Shown in pieces: positions 46,478-55,816 of a stretch of 64,000 bases of DNA. Source of the DNA: Nitrosomonas sp. GTDB lineage: Bacteria; Pseudomonadota; Gammaproteobacteria; Burkholderiales; Nitrosomonadaceae. The notes under the pieces were generated by a model. The model made no database searches. It was not told where the DNA came from and saw only the letters and a list, made by a program, of their open reading frames with translations. Every line of letters begins with the position of its first letter. Position 1 is the first letter of the stretch. The stretch is from positions 42,551-106,550 of the forward strand of contig NZ_JAIEME010000025.1 of NCBI RefSeq assembly GCF_019752415.1, read 5' to 3'. A program made the translations under genes and the position numbers.

Positions 46478-46786
46478 TCAGTTTTCCTCCATTATACACC
46501 TAAGTGGGTGCTGATTTTTTCTAGCAAATTCAACCACCTGCTTGACCTTCGTACTTGCAATATCACTTGGGTATATACCACACACACCGACCCCCTGCAT
46601 ATGTACCTCTAACATTATTCGTGTTGCCTGTTCTTGATTCATGGAAAAAAATATTTTCAACACCTCAATCACAAACTCCATAGGTGTGAAATCATCATTC
46701 AATAATAAAATTTTGTACATGGAGGGAGGTTTTCGTTCAACTTTTTCCTGTACAAGCATAACGGCTTCTGGGTTACTCTCCGTCAT
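46478..46786 (-). CDS. clpS: ATP-dependent Clp protease adaptor ClpS
   Basis: The 102-residue N-degron adaptor has [20 protein letters not shown], where DD and the hydrophobic pocket bind N-end rule residues, and [21 protein letters not shown]. It delivers substrates to ClpA. The gap to clpA is one base, so the two are co-translated. Confidence 0.95.
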   Translation of the reverse strand: MTESNPEAVMLVQEKVERKPPSMYKILLLNDDFTPMEFVIEVLKIFFSMNQEQATRIMLEVHMQGVGVCGIYPSDIASTKVKQVVEFARKNQHPLRCIMEEN

Positions 46787-46927
46787 AACTGTTTTCCCTA
46801 CTCATTCTTTCTATAAAAATATATTGTACTAAATACTTCATTATCGACATCTTTGACGATTACGACAAAATTTTCAAGTATCTTGAGACAATTACCTAGT
46901 TCTTGCACACAAATATGTTGTAACGGC

Positions 46928-46956
46928 TTGACTTTAACCCTGGATTTGCGTAAAAC
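46928..46956 (+). promoter_or_regulatory. Candidate promoter and leader of the cold-shock gene
   Basis: TTGACT, a 17-base spacer and TAAAAC resemble a sigma-70 promoter 110 bases before the cold-shock ATG. This implies a leader of about 100 bases, as in cspA mRNAs whose structured leaders respond to temperature. AGGAAG precedes the ATG. Confidence 0.45.
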
Positions 46957-47068
46957 TGCAAATGGCGTTTGGCTTCAAGTTCTCTGCGGTCCCGGTTTTA
47001 TCCGTCAATGGTCTTGAAATTCAAATAGTGTTAGGGTTTCCGGCCCAGTTTTTATATAGGAAGTAGAA

Positions 47069-47272
47069 ATGGCAACAGGTACAGTAAAATGGTTTAACGA
47101 TTCCAAAGGTTTTGGTTTTATTACTCCCGACGATGGCAGTGAAGATTTGTTTGCACACTTCTCAGCAATCAATATGTCTGGATTTAAAACTCTTAAAGAA
47201 GGCCAAAAAGTGAGTTTTGATGTCACTCAAGGACCGAAGGGAAAACAGGCCTCTAATATCCAATCCGCTTAA
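47069..47272 (+). CDS. cspA: Cold-shock protein, CspA family
   Basis: The 67-residue OB-fold RNA chaperone has RNP1 [10 protein letters not shown] and RNP2 DLFAHFSAI, with the start [12 protein letters not shown]. It binds single-stranded RNA and DNA and melts secondary structure. AGGAAGTAGAA precedes the ATG. Which paralogue it is (cold-induced or constitutive) cannot be read from the protein. Confidence 0.95.
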   Translation: MATGTVKWFNDSKGFGFITPDDGSEDLFAHFSAINMSGFKTLKEGQKVSFDVTQGPKGKQASNIQSA

Positions 47273-47359
47273 CTTTCATAAAAATACTGGCTTAGACCGT
47301 TTGTTTTAGTAGCAATAACAATAGAAATAAAGTAAGTAAGAAGAATACAACCTCATATT

Positions 47360-47390
47360 ACCCCTTTGTTAGTATGGCAAGGGGTTTTTT
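47360..47390 (+). terminator. Terminator after the cold-shock gene
   Basis: The stem ACCCCTTTG / CAAGGGGT with a nine-base loop is followed by TTTTTT. It lies about 90 bases past the cspA stop, and a heptamer repeat array begins at its T run. Confidence 0.8.
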
Positions 47391-47467
47391 CTTTGTTCTT
47401 TGTTCTTTGTTCTTTGTTCTTTGTTCTTTGTTCTTTGTTCTTTGTTCTTTGTTCTTTGTTCTTTGTT
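47391..47467. repeat. Perfect 7-base tandem repeat (CTTTGTT x 11)
   Basis: Eleven exact copies of CTTTGTT span 77 bases between the cspA terminator and the icd stop codon. Perfect identity suggests recent slippage and probable length variation between strains. No gene is coded; the plus ORF across it is an artefact. Confidence 0.95.
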
Positions 47468-47479
47468 CACACGCTACAA

Positions 47480-48727
47480 CTACATACGTTCAATCATGGC
47501 ACTACCAAAATCCGAAGAAGAAACCTGTTTAGCATCAGTCATCTGTCGCGCAAAGTCATAGGTAACTATCTTGTCTTGAATAGTTGTTTCCATTGCTTTG
47601 ATAATCAAATCGGCCGATTCTACCCAACCCAAATGCCGCAACATCATTTCCGCTGATAATATGATTGAACCAGGATTTACTTGATCTTTCCCCGCATATT
47701 TAGGTGCCGTACCGTGTGTTGCTTCAAAGATAGCGATGGAATCGCTAAGGTTTGCCCCTGGTGCTATCCCAATTCCGCCTACCTGTGCAGCCAATGCATC
47801 AGAAATATAATCGCCATTTAAGTTCAGAGTAGCTACTACGTCATACTCTTCTGGACGTAACAAGATTTGCTGTAAAAAAGCATCCGCAATCACATCTTTA
47901 ATAATAACCCTGCCTTTTTCTAGCGGCAATTTCATCCACGGTCCCCCATCCAGCAATTCTGCTCCAAATTCTTTAGCAGCCAAAGCATAGCCCCATTTCT
48001 TGAATGCACCTTCAGTAAACTTCATAATATTGCCTTTATGCACCAAAGTAACCGATCGGCATTTATTATCAATAGCATACTGAATTGCCTTCCGGACAAG
48101 ACGTTCAGTCCCCTCTTTCGAAACAGGTTTGATTCCAATACCAGAAGTCTGAGGAAAACGTATACTGGTCACTCCCATATCTGTAATGAGAAAATCAATT
48201 ATTTTCTTTGCGGGCTCTGATTCTGCCTCCCATTCGATACCTGCATAGATATCTTCAGAATTTTCTCTAAAAATAACCATGTCGGTCTTCTCCGGATTCT
48301 TCACTGGGCTGGGTACACCACTAAAATAACGTACTGGCCGCAAACAAATGTATAAATCCAGCAGTTGTCGAAGCGCAACATTAATCGAACGTATACCACC
48401 ACCCACCGGTGTTGTCAGCGGACCTTTAATGGAAACCACAAACTCTCTAGCGGCTTGTAGAGTCTCTTCCGGCAACCACACATCAGGCCCATAAATTTGT
48501 GTTGATTTCTCGCCCGCATAGATTTCCATCCACGAAATTTTGCGTTGCCCGAGATATGCTTTCTTAACCGCTGAATCGACGACTCTCCGCATTACGGGAG
48601 TAATATCAACACCAATACCATCACCTTCAATAAAAGGAATTATTGGATTATCAGGTACATTTAACGAATTATTCTCATTAACCTGAATCCTTTCCCCATC
48701 ATTAGGTATTTTTATATGCTGATACAT
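47480..48727 (-). CDS. icd: Isocitrate dehydrogenase, NADP-dependent
   Basis: The 415-residue enzyme oxidises isocitrate to 2-oxoglutarate in the TCA cycle. Motifs are [34 protein letters not shown] with the isocitrate-binding Arg residues, [11 protein letters not shown], and [14 protein letters not shown] in the coenzyme region. I chose 48727 ([10 protein letters not shown]) because GGAG lies upstream; the longer ORF adds 21 residues with no support. The heptamer array lies just past the stop. Confidence 0.93.
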   Translation of the reverse strand: MYQHIKIPNDGERIQVNENNSLNVPDNPIIPFIEGDGIGVDITPVMRRVVDSAVKKAYLGQRKISWMEIYAGEKSTQIYGPDVWLPEETLQAAREFVVSIKGPLTTPVGGGIRSINVALRQLLDLYICLRPVRYFSGVPSPVKNPEKTDMVIFRENSEDIYAGIEWEAESEPAKKIIDFLITDMGVTSIRFPQTSGIGIKPVSKEGTERLVRKAIQYAIDNKCRSVTLVHKGNIMKFTEGAFKKWGYALAAKEFGAELLDGGPWMKLPLEKGRVIIKDVIADAFLQQILLRPEEYDVVATLNLNGDYISDALAAQVGGIGIAPGANLSDSIAIFEATHGTAPKYAGKDQVNPGSIILSAEMMLRHLGWVESADLIIKAMETTIQDKIVTYDFARQMTDAKQVSSSDFGSAMIERM

Positions 48728-49019
48728 GACATCTCCAAGTATTCGAATACTATCTGTGCGATTACTAAATATTACCGGGCAGCTAAACATTATTGGATGA
48801 GAATGTTGTCACTTTTCTTCTTCATTGCATGATAAATTTTCTCAAACTAAAATAAAGTCCCGTGTTTAGACTATTATACGTGTAAATACGAAGCCTTTCC
48901 AAGCGACTGGAAAATCTGTTGCCACCTATCGATCATCCTAGTATTTTTTAAATGTATATCATTACTTCGGATAAGCAGCATTCACTCAATCTCCAGGACT
49001 ACTCAACAGCACCCACACA

Positions 49020-50063
49020 ATGAATTTAAACCTCCTCGTTCCCAATCTATTCTGGCCTGATATCTTGCAAACAGAAATCTATAATGATCTATCGGCGCCT
49101 TCTCTAGAAGTACTGTTATCAAAAAGTACCGCTACAACAACTCCGCCACAGGAAATAGAAGCGTGGCTATGTAAGGAGTTTAATGTAGCAAAGCAGAAAA
49201 ATGACTGGCCTATTGCGCCGCTCATGCTAATCACTGACGCACCCGCTTTGGAAAAAACAAGTAAAGATTTCTGGATGCGTGCCGATCCTGTCCACCTACG
49301 TATTGAACAAAACCATATCATGTTAGCTGATAGTCAAGCTTTCCAAATTTCTATAGAAGAAGCCGAACAAATAGTACGGGATCTTAATCTCAGTCTGGGA
49401 AATCATGATTTCTCTTTCTTCCCATTACATCCTGACCGTTGGTATATCCGAACCCCAAAAGCGCCAGAGATCTTCACGCACACACTCAGCCATGTCACAT
49501 GCAAGAACATTAATAATTTTTTGCCGTCAGGTGCTGAAAGTATCGCATGGCATAAAATTTTTAATGAGATTCAGATGCTCCTTTATGAACACCCAGTTAA
49601 TCAAGCTCGTGAATCTCGTGGAGAATTGACTATTAATAGTGTTTGGTTCTGGGGAGGAGGAACTATGCCGCAATCAACACTCTCTCTTTATTCGCATACA
49701 TGGAGTGATAATGACCTTCTGCGCGCACTAGCATTAGCCAGCAACACTGGCCACTCAGAGTTACCTGCCGATGCACAGGAATGGTTCCAAACCCAAATAT
49801 CCGGGAATCATCTCGTGGTATTGGATGCTTTGCAAGGAAAAGCCAAGTATAGAGATGCTTATGGCTGGCGTGAGGCGCTCGTGAACATGGAGAAAAATTG
49901 GTTTTTACCTGTATATATGGCACTTAAGAAAGGAAAAATCAACCAATTGACCCTCACAGCGCTTAACGAAACTTCATCTCAGCGTTTTGAGATAACACGC
50001 TCTGATTTATGGAAATTCTGGCGAATAACTAAACCACTTCCCGCTCATATAGAAACACACTAG
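49020..50063 (+). CDS. RpfE-like / phosphoglycerate-mutase-related protein of unknown role
   Basis: The 347-residue protein contains ESRGELTINSVWFWGGGTMP, a conserved block in proteins annotated as RpfE-type regulatory or cofactor-independent phosphoglycerate mutase-related. The metal-binding residues of a true mutase are not evident, so the function is open. The N-terminal half (about 1-130) is less distinctive. It starts 18 bases before the EAL gene's leader and the two are likely co-transcribed. Confidence 0.65.
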   Translation: MNLNLLVPNLFWPDILQTEIYNDLSAPSLEVLLSKSTATTTPPQEIEAWLCKEFNVAKQKNDWPIAPLMLITDAPALEKTSKDFWMRADPVHLRIEQNHIMLADSQAFQISIEEAEQIVRDLNLSLGNHDFSFFPLHPDRWYIRTPKAPEIFTHTLSHVTCKNINNFLPSGAESIAWHKIFNEIQMLLYEHPVNQARESRGELTINSVWFWGGGTMPQSTLSLYSHTWSDNDLLRALALASNTGHSELPADAQEWFQTQISGNHLVVLDALQGKAKYRDAYGWREALVNMEKNWFLPVYMALKKGKINQLTLTALNETSSQRFEITRSDLWKFWRITKPLPAHIETH

Positions 50064-50081
50064 CAAGAATAAGGAAACATC

Positions 50082-51584
50082 GTGCAAAAAATCTCTCTTC
50101 TTAGTAACGTTAAACCTTATCTCGCAATTTGCATTGCGCTAATACTTGCAATCGTTCTGATAGCTGACACCTATTTTATCAATGAAATCCCATCGCACTT
50201 GCAAGCAGCACTCTGGTTTTCCTTGGTCTTTGCAATACTAATAGCAATGATCCAAGTAGCGGGTGCGGAGAAAAATATCAAAAACTTTTCCGATCAACTC
50301 CAAGTTAGCAAGGAAAGACTCGGGAATGAGATTAAGCACCGGTTATGGGCTGAGAAAACAGCTTCTGAAAGCAAAATAAAATCACAGTTTGTTGATGAAA
50401 ACATGCCTGTCATGCTGGCTTATTTTAATGGTGATCTTCGTTGCCGTTACCATAATAGAATATTTCGCCGATGGTTTGGATTAAAGCCAGATCAAATAGA
50501 TGGCCGGCTTTTAAACGAATTCTCAAATGAAGAGTTTTTCTCTGATATTCAAAATAGTATCGAAGAAATACTGGCCGGAAAAACCGTGCATAACGAACGT
50601 GTACTTAAGTCGACCAAGGGCTTCCCTTATATTTTTACGGAGCAATATCTTCCTCATCTTGATAGCAAGGGAAAGGCTATCGGTTTCTACACGCTACACA
50701 CTCCCCGGGCGCAAGAAAAAAACCGTGATTCTTCGAAAAAGAAATTAGAGAGCCCAACCAAACCAGAACCAGAAAAAGCCAACAAAATACTGACTAAAGA
50801 CAATACAAACCCGCCACCGAGTACTCAAACATCCAAATCAGGAATTACCGCTGCACGTATTACTCAGGCCATTGAGGGGGGGGAATTTAATCTTTATTGC
50901 CAGGAAATAACCCCTATCAAATCTTCTATCACATCAGTCTCACATTATGAGATTCTCATTCGTATGCATGAGGAAGAAAATAACTTGATGCCCCCTGGCT
51001 CATTTCTACCCCTTGTCGATCAATTTAAAATGATGCCCAAACTGGATCGGTGGATAATCAATCACATCGCCCAGTGGTTATCAGTTCACCCAAAATCCAA
51101 CTCTGTATTTTATGTTAATGTCGCTAAAGATACGTTAAGTGACCGGGCCTTTCCTGGTTTTATTCAAGATCAATTACAAAAAATAAAAGCCCCGGCTACC
51201 AATCTTTGCTTTGAGGTTGAAGTATCAGACGCAGAAGCCAATACAGCCGATACACTTATTTTTACGCAGAAAATTCGAGAGCTGGGCTGCTTGGTTTCGC
51301 TATGCAGCTTTAGCGGCAACCCAGAATCGTTAAATCTGCTCGACAAAATGAAAGTCGATTTCCTGAAAATTGATGGCAGTTTAGTATGCAATATCCTTCG
51401 TGATGAGGAAGATCTCGATAAAGTAAAAACCATCAATCAACTTGCGCACAAGGCAGAAATTAAGACAATAGCCGAATTAGTTGAATCAGATGACATCATC
51501 GTAAAGCTACAGGAAATTGGCATCGATTATGCGCAAGGATTTGGTGTTGCTAAGCCTCATCCCTTCAAAGATCTCGAGTCATAG
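50082..51584 (+). CDS. Membrane PAS-EAL protein with degenerate EAL domain
   Basis: The 500-residue protein has two membrane helices in residues 10-65, a short coil, a PAS-like domain (about 100-210, DENMPVMLAYFNGDLRCRYHN), a Pro/Lys-rich linker, then an EAL-like domain (about 250-495). The EAL motif reads EILIRM, but DDFGTG is replaced by LCSFSG and EGVE by ELVE. The metal-binding Asp residues are therefore lost and c-di-GMP hydrolysis is unlikely; it may bind ligand or a partner instead. Confidence 0.8.
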   Translation: MQKISLLSNVKPYLAICIALILAIVLIADTYFINEIPSHLQAALWFSLVFAILIAMIQVAGAEKNIKNFSDQLQVSKERLGNEIKHRLWAEKTASESKIKSQFVDENMPVMLAYFNGDLRCRYHNRIFRRWFGLKPDQIDGRLLNEFSNEEFFSDIQNSIEEILAGKTVHNERVLKSTKGFPYIFTEQYLPHLDSKGKAIGFYTLHTPRAQEKNRDSSKKKLESPTKPEPEKANKILTKDNTNPPPSTQTSKSGITAARITQAIEGGEFNLYCQEITPIKSSITSVSHYEILIRMHEEENNLMPPGSFLPLVDQFKMMPKLDRWIINHIAQWLSVHPKSNSVFYVNVAKDTLSDRAFPGFIQDQLQKIKAPATNLCFEVEVSDAEANTADTLIFTQKIRELGCLVSLCSFSGNPESLNLLDKMKVDFLKIDGSLVCNILRDEEDLDKVKTINQLAHKAEIKTIAELVESDDIIVKLQEIGIDYAQGFGVAKPHPFKDLES

Positions 51585-51592
51585 GCTGAGCG

Positions 51593-51619
51593 GCAGGGAA
51601 TTTTTGTAAACCCCTGCCT
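51593..51619. terminator. Possible terminator hairpin after the EAL gene
   Basis: GGCAGGG and CCCTGCC pair over a 13-base loop just past the EAL stop. The T run expected after it on the plus strand is short, so this is a weak call. It lies between convergent genes. Confidence 0.4.
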
Positions 51620-51655
51620 CTAAAATCCGATTTCAGACTATCCCACAAAGCAGGA

Positions 51656-52315
51656 TCAATCATTCTTCATCGGCTTACTGGCACGGTATAAAGCGATCGT
51701 GCCGACCAAGGTACGATGCTGAGCAGTCTCTTCTACCGGGTGGAATCCGGCATCCATTATAAATGCCGGCAAGCGACCCAAAATGTGATCGTGAATTTCT
51801 TCAAACCAGCGCATCATCAAAGAGATTAACCACATGACAAAATCATGTGGCTTTCCGAAATCCGCGATATGCAGCTCTCCGCCAGGCTTCAATACGCGGA
51901 AAGCTTCTCTGAGCATTTGCTGTTTATCTTGCCGCGTCAGATGATGCAGCATCAGACTGGTGAATACACGGTCGAAACTTCCATCCGGGTAGGGCAAACA
52001 AGTCGCTGTGCCCTGTTGCAAGATGATGGCTTCTCCTGCTTGCTGCCCGTCCTTTCTTCGCGCAATGTCCAACACCTGGGGATCCACATCAAGTCCATAG
52101 ACTATGGCACCCGGCTCGGTTTGTTTGATCAACATAGTGAGCGTGCCGGTACCGCAACCCGCATCCAACACGATCTGGCCGGGCTGAATATGGGCCTGCG
52201 CAATCAATGCCGCCTTGGTTCCCGATTCTGGAAACAGGCACCGCATCATGGGATCGTACCAGCGCGTCAGCCAGTGGAAATGTAATGCCGGGATAAAATG
52301 AGGCTGCTTTTTCAT
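51656..52315 (-). CDS. Class I SAM-dependent methyltransferase
   Basis: The 219-residue enzyme has motif I VLDAGCGTGTLTML, an acidic end to strand 2 (YGLDVDPQVLDIA) and VFTSLMLHHLTRQDKQQML, the pattern of UbiE/Coq5-like small-molecule methyltransferases. The substrate is unknown. It is convergent with the EAL gene and just downstream of the frameshifted transporter on its own strand. Confidence 0.82.
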   Translation of the reverse strand: MKKQPHFIPALHFHWLTRWYDPMMRCLFPESGTKAALIAQAHIQPGQIVLDAGCGTGTLTMLIKQTEPGAIVYGLDVDPQVLDIARRKDGQQAGEAIILQQGTATCLPYPDGSFDRVFTSLMLHHLTRQDKQQMLREAFRVLKPGGELHIADFGKPHDFVMWLISLMMRWFEEIHDHILGRLPAFIMDAGFHPVEETAQHRTLVGTIALYRASKPMKND

Positions 52316-52324
52316 GAAATCAGA

Positions 52325-53202
52325 TTATTTCCGATAGTTGCGTGCGGCGAGGCGAGTTGCCAGCAAATTTATACAAAGACCTACAATAATTAAAGCAGCT
52401 GCACCGATTTTCCACGGATGGATGGGTCGTCCATCACCCATGCGGAACTCGCCAACCCGAACACTGGTACAAGCAGCGAGAATGACGCTACTGTCGCGGC
52501 CGGATAATGACTCAATAGCCAGTTCCATGTCGCAAAGCCCAACAGGGTAACCGGATACGCATTATAGCCAATGGCGGCGGCAGAGCGCCACGTGAGCCCG
52601 GATAAGCCTTCGAGATCCCAAAAGTTTTGTTCAAAGATGAACGACACCAGCAAGAGCGGAGGCCAAGCAACGAAACTTCCCCAAATGACCAGCGCCAGCA
52701 TATCGATCTTGCCGAACCGTTTGGAAATCAGATTGCCCGCGCCCCACGAAGCCGCGGCTGCAATGATCAGGCCCATGCCCAGCGCCGAGATATCACCGCC
52801 CAGATTGGCGGCGACAAGCCCGATACCGGAAAATGAAATAATCGCCCCGGCGATCTGCCAAACAGATGGCTTTTCATGCAGAAACATGACTGCCAACAAG
52901 ATGGTAAAGAACACCTGAATTTGCAACAGCAACGAAGCGAGACCAGCTGTTGTCCCGGCAGCCATGCCGAAAAATAGCAAAGTGAACTGCAATGCAAACA
53001 TGACAAACCCGAAAACCGCCACTTGCCGGAATGCGATACTAGGCCGCCGGATGAAAAAGACCGCCGGAAACGCAGCAAAAAAGAAACGCAACGCGCACAG
53101 CAGAATCGGCGGCAGCTCGTCAAGCCCCGCTTTGATCATGACGAAATTGAATCCCCAAATCACCGCCACCACGATGGCCAGTGCAATATGATGCAGGTGC
53201 AT
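52325..53202 (-). pseudogene. EamA/DMT-family transporter broken by a frameshift near its end
   Basis: The first 270 codons (from 53202) carry about nine hydrophobic segments of a 10-TM drug/metabolite transporter: ALAIVVAVIWGFNFVMIKAG at the start and FSLLVPVFGLASSAWVM near the end. It then shifts to a frame that stops at QLL. The frame of the ORF 52325-52528 reads PIHPWKIGAAALIIVG, the expected last helix. One lost base near 52426 explains the break. The product would lack its final membrane helix. Confidence 0.8.
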
Positions 53203-53220
53203 TATTTTTTTGTATTTAAT

Positions 53221-55389
53221 TCAGTTAAGACAGCATTTTTTGTATTTCCGCCCGCTACCGCATGGGCAAGGATCGTTCCGGCCAATCTTCTTCACTCGAT
53301 TTCTTCCCTTCATCAGTACCTGAAGAGCCTGGTCGATGGGAACCGCCTCTCTCATATCTTTGGTTTTCTCATCCATTTTCTCATCTTGAGTCCACGGAAA
53401 GGCAAGGGAGACACCGAATCTCACGTCAGGGCCCGTTGAGGTCATGCAAAGACCAAACCACTTCGTGGCTTTCTCCCGGTATTTACGAAGCTTGCAGTAA
53501 GACTTCAGGCGAGGACTAGCCACTTTTGCTGGCTCATCGGTGCAGTGGAAGGTAATGCCTGTACCTTCCTTAAATCCGAACGTGGCATCATGCACCTTGC
53601 CATCAGCACGAGTCCAAGCAGCCAACCTGTCTACGGCACGACTCATTTCGGTCACAGCCTGCTCGCTCATTGCCAGGAGTAAAAAACCGAGATCAATCGT
53701 TGCTGGGTCTGGTCTGGCTTCAATTTCCTTCACCAATCGACCAATTGTCGTTTTTTTAGACCGAGTCAGAACACCATCGGGTGTGGCGGCTCCTTGCACC
53801 CCAGCTCGCCTCACCAATATCGCAATGTCTAATTCAGCCGAAAAATCATCAGATAAAAGCATCAGGTTAACGTCAGGCTGCACCCAGAGGTTTTTCTTCA
53901 AATGATAGCCAAGAATCGTTAATTCCTGCGATGCCATAAGTTGCTCAGCGTAGTTTGCCCGGCGGTTTACATAGCTAAGAAACTGTAGGGGAGACTGCAG
54001 CATCTCGGTCATGGCATCCAAAGCAAATACGTCCATAACCAACGGTGCTTGTACCAGATCGATGGATTCTGTCTTCAGGAATTGCCGTGCCTGAAAGCTC
54101 AAGGCTGGATAGTGATCACTAACGACACAGAAGATGTAAATCTCCTCGATGCCCTCCGTCAGTAGGATCTCGCGCTCGTCAGAAGCTACCAATCTATAAC
54201 CCTTATCAAGCAAGCATTTGGCACACGCGGCACCTTGGTCGTAGGCAGCCTGTACCGCCTTCTTGAAGTCGTTGCGAATAACCTGGTCATTCCCTTTTCT
54301 CGACTCAAGCGTCAGGCGCTTTGATTTTGCCTGCACGATGATGGCCCGATTGCCCCAAACGACAAGCACGTCGACGTCAGAAACTTTCGTCGACTTGGTC
54401 TTGAAGACATCAACGTTCAAATGAACGCACTTATTCCCAAACACCAAGCCGAGACGCTCGGCAACAAAATTTTCAGTGAAGTCGCCACGATTCTTCGAGA
54501 GTGTTGGACGATACTCTTCATCTTGATACATCCAATGATGGGGCGATTCGTATATCGCTTCGGCAAGAGAGTAGGCTTGTAATGATAGAAACTCTCCACC
54601 TGGCATCCGCAATAGGGGCATAGCCGTGATGACATTGAAGTCATGGAGGGCATTGAACCCTTCATTGCGTTCTATAGATGACAATTCAAATGCCACGAGT
54701 ACTCGCCTCACGATTTCGGTAGCAAGATTTGTCTTTACTGCAATTTCATCGGCTGTGAAGGCGAAAAGAGTAAGCATTGTCGATTCGTCCGGGTGCTGCT
54801 TTATCATGCGTTCACGAATTGCGCTAAAGTGATCGGCGTGGACTTCCTCGACTGCTTTCGCGACACGCGAAGCGTGGCCGATGTTAAAGCCTCGGTTTGC
54901 CTGGAGCCATTGCGCGTCAGCCGCGTACTTACGAACAGCTAGGTCCAAGTACTGAAAGTTGTACGCTGCTTCCCCGCTATAGAAAATCGGCTCCCGCAGC
55001 ACTTCCCCGCATTCAAATGGGTTGAAACCACTCTCTACCGCTTCCTTGGTCAGGCCTGACCAGAATTCTCCGGACAGGCATTGGTGTAACTCCTCAAGGA
55101 GTTGCTCTGTCGCATCAATGTATTCCTGCACTGTTCTTGGTGAAGGTAGCATCCAGTCGATATTGGCTTTTATCATCAAGCCGAGCAAAGTATTGATCTC
55201 CGTTCGGATGAGCCGTGAGGAAGAGAACATCTTCCTTATATCGGTTTCCTTCATGTCATCCGCGTGGAGGATCACGTTGTCACGGAAACAGATGTGGGCT
55301 ACTGCATGCACGTAGCCGGGTTGGCAACAAAGCACAGCTAGATCGGCAAAGACCTCTCGCTCTGCTCGCATGGTTTTCCTGTCAGTCAT
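53221..55389 (-). CDS. SEC-C protein with a PD-(D/E)XK-like nuclease segment
   Basis: The 722-residue soluble protein is of no family I recognise in full. The C-terminus is a SEC-C zinc motif (RNDPCPCGSGRKYKKCC). Near residues 330-390, DVDVLVVWGNRAIIVQAKSK has the Asp ... QxK arrangement of Mrr- or NERD-like restriction nucleases, after a Glu in FVAERLG. The N-terminal 300 residues are helical and unplaced. GGATGAG precedes the ATG. Some SEC-C proteins with such domains occur in defence loci; a role here is inference. Confidence 0.65.
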   Translation of the reverse strand: MTDRKTMRAEREVFADLAVLCCQPGYVHAVAHICFRDNVILHADDMKETDIRKMFSSSRLIRTEINTLLGLMIKANIDWMLPSPRTVQEYIDATEQLLEELHQCLSGEFWSGLTKEAVESGFNPFECGEVLREPIFYSGEAAYNFQYLDLAVRKYAADAQWLQANRGFNIGHASRVAKAVEEVHADHFSAIRERMIKQHPDESTMLTLFAFTADEIAVKTNLATEIVRRVLVAFELSSIERNEGFNALHDFNVITAMPLLRMPGGEFLSLQAYSLAEAIYESPHHWMYQDEEYRPTLSKNRGDFTENFVAERLGLVFGNKCVHLNVDVFKTKSTKVSDVDVLVVWGNRAIIVQAKSKRLTLESRKGNDQVIRNDFKKAVQAAYDQGAACAKCLLDKGYRLVASDEREILLTEGIEEIYIFCVVSDHYPALSFQARQFLKTESIDLVQAPLVMDVFALDAMTEMLQSPLQFLSYVNRRANYAEQLMASQELTILGYHLKKNLWVQPDVNLMLLSDDFSAELDIAILVRRAGVQGAATPDGVLTRSKKTTIGRLVKEIEARPDPATIDLGFLLLAMSEQAVTEMSRAVDRLAAWTRADGKVHDATFGFKEGTGITFHCTDEPAKVASPRLKSYCKLRKYREKATKWFGLCMTSTGPDVRFGVSLAFPWTQDEKMDEKTKDMREAVPIDQALQVLMKGRNRVKKIGRNDPCPCGSGRKYKKCCLN

Positions 55390-55816
55390 TGCTCATCCAA
55401 AGTTGTCTGCTTTTTAAGTTTTGCAGCTGTCGAAAATTGACCATTTTCCACTCGCCAAATTGGGGCGATTTCTTCCGACTACTAATGTCAGAAATCAACT
55501 GCTCGATTTGTCTGCGCGCAACCCGTTGAAGTGTAAAGATGCCTTGTTGTGGTCAAATAAACCCGGAGACTTTGTTAAGTCTTTTTCAAATTCTACCGGA
55601 GGCGGATTCGTATAATAAGTGTAATTTTCTGAATTAACCGGTCAGCTGTTACCACTTGACCATTTAACTCGCAAAAGGAATACCAAAGAGAAAGGCCAGA
55701 TCTTACAACTGACATCCCATCCATCTGTGCTAACGCATAATCTTTGGTGGATGGCGCTACGCTTATCCACCCTACTGCTCTGGGTGCATTGCCGCATCAG
55801 TACCGCTGATTACCGG
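55390..55816. other. Gene-poor stretch with possible mobile-element remnants
   Basis: No gene is supported in these 427 bases between the SEC-C gene and cusA. The short ORF fragments read like decayed coding sequence but match nothing I can name. A palindromic repeat lies at 55746-55771. Remnants of an insertion sequence are possible but not shown. Confidence 0.4.
55746..55771. repeat. Palindromic repeat GGTGGAT...ATCCACC
   Basis: GGTGGAT and ATCCACC pair around a 12-base centre (GGCGCTACGCTT). This is a REP-like palindrome class of many proteobacteria and differs from the hsd-locus families. Confidence 0.65.

Noticed and set aside
47366-47656. 96-codon ORF with FFVLCSL repeats
   Set aside because: It is a translation of the heptamer array plus the antisense of icd; there is no ribosome site or domain.
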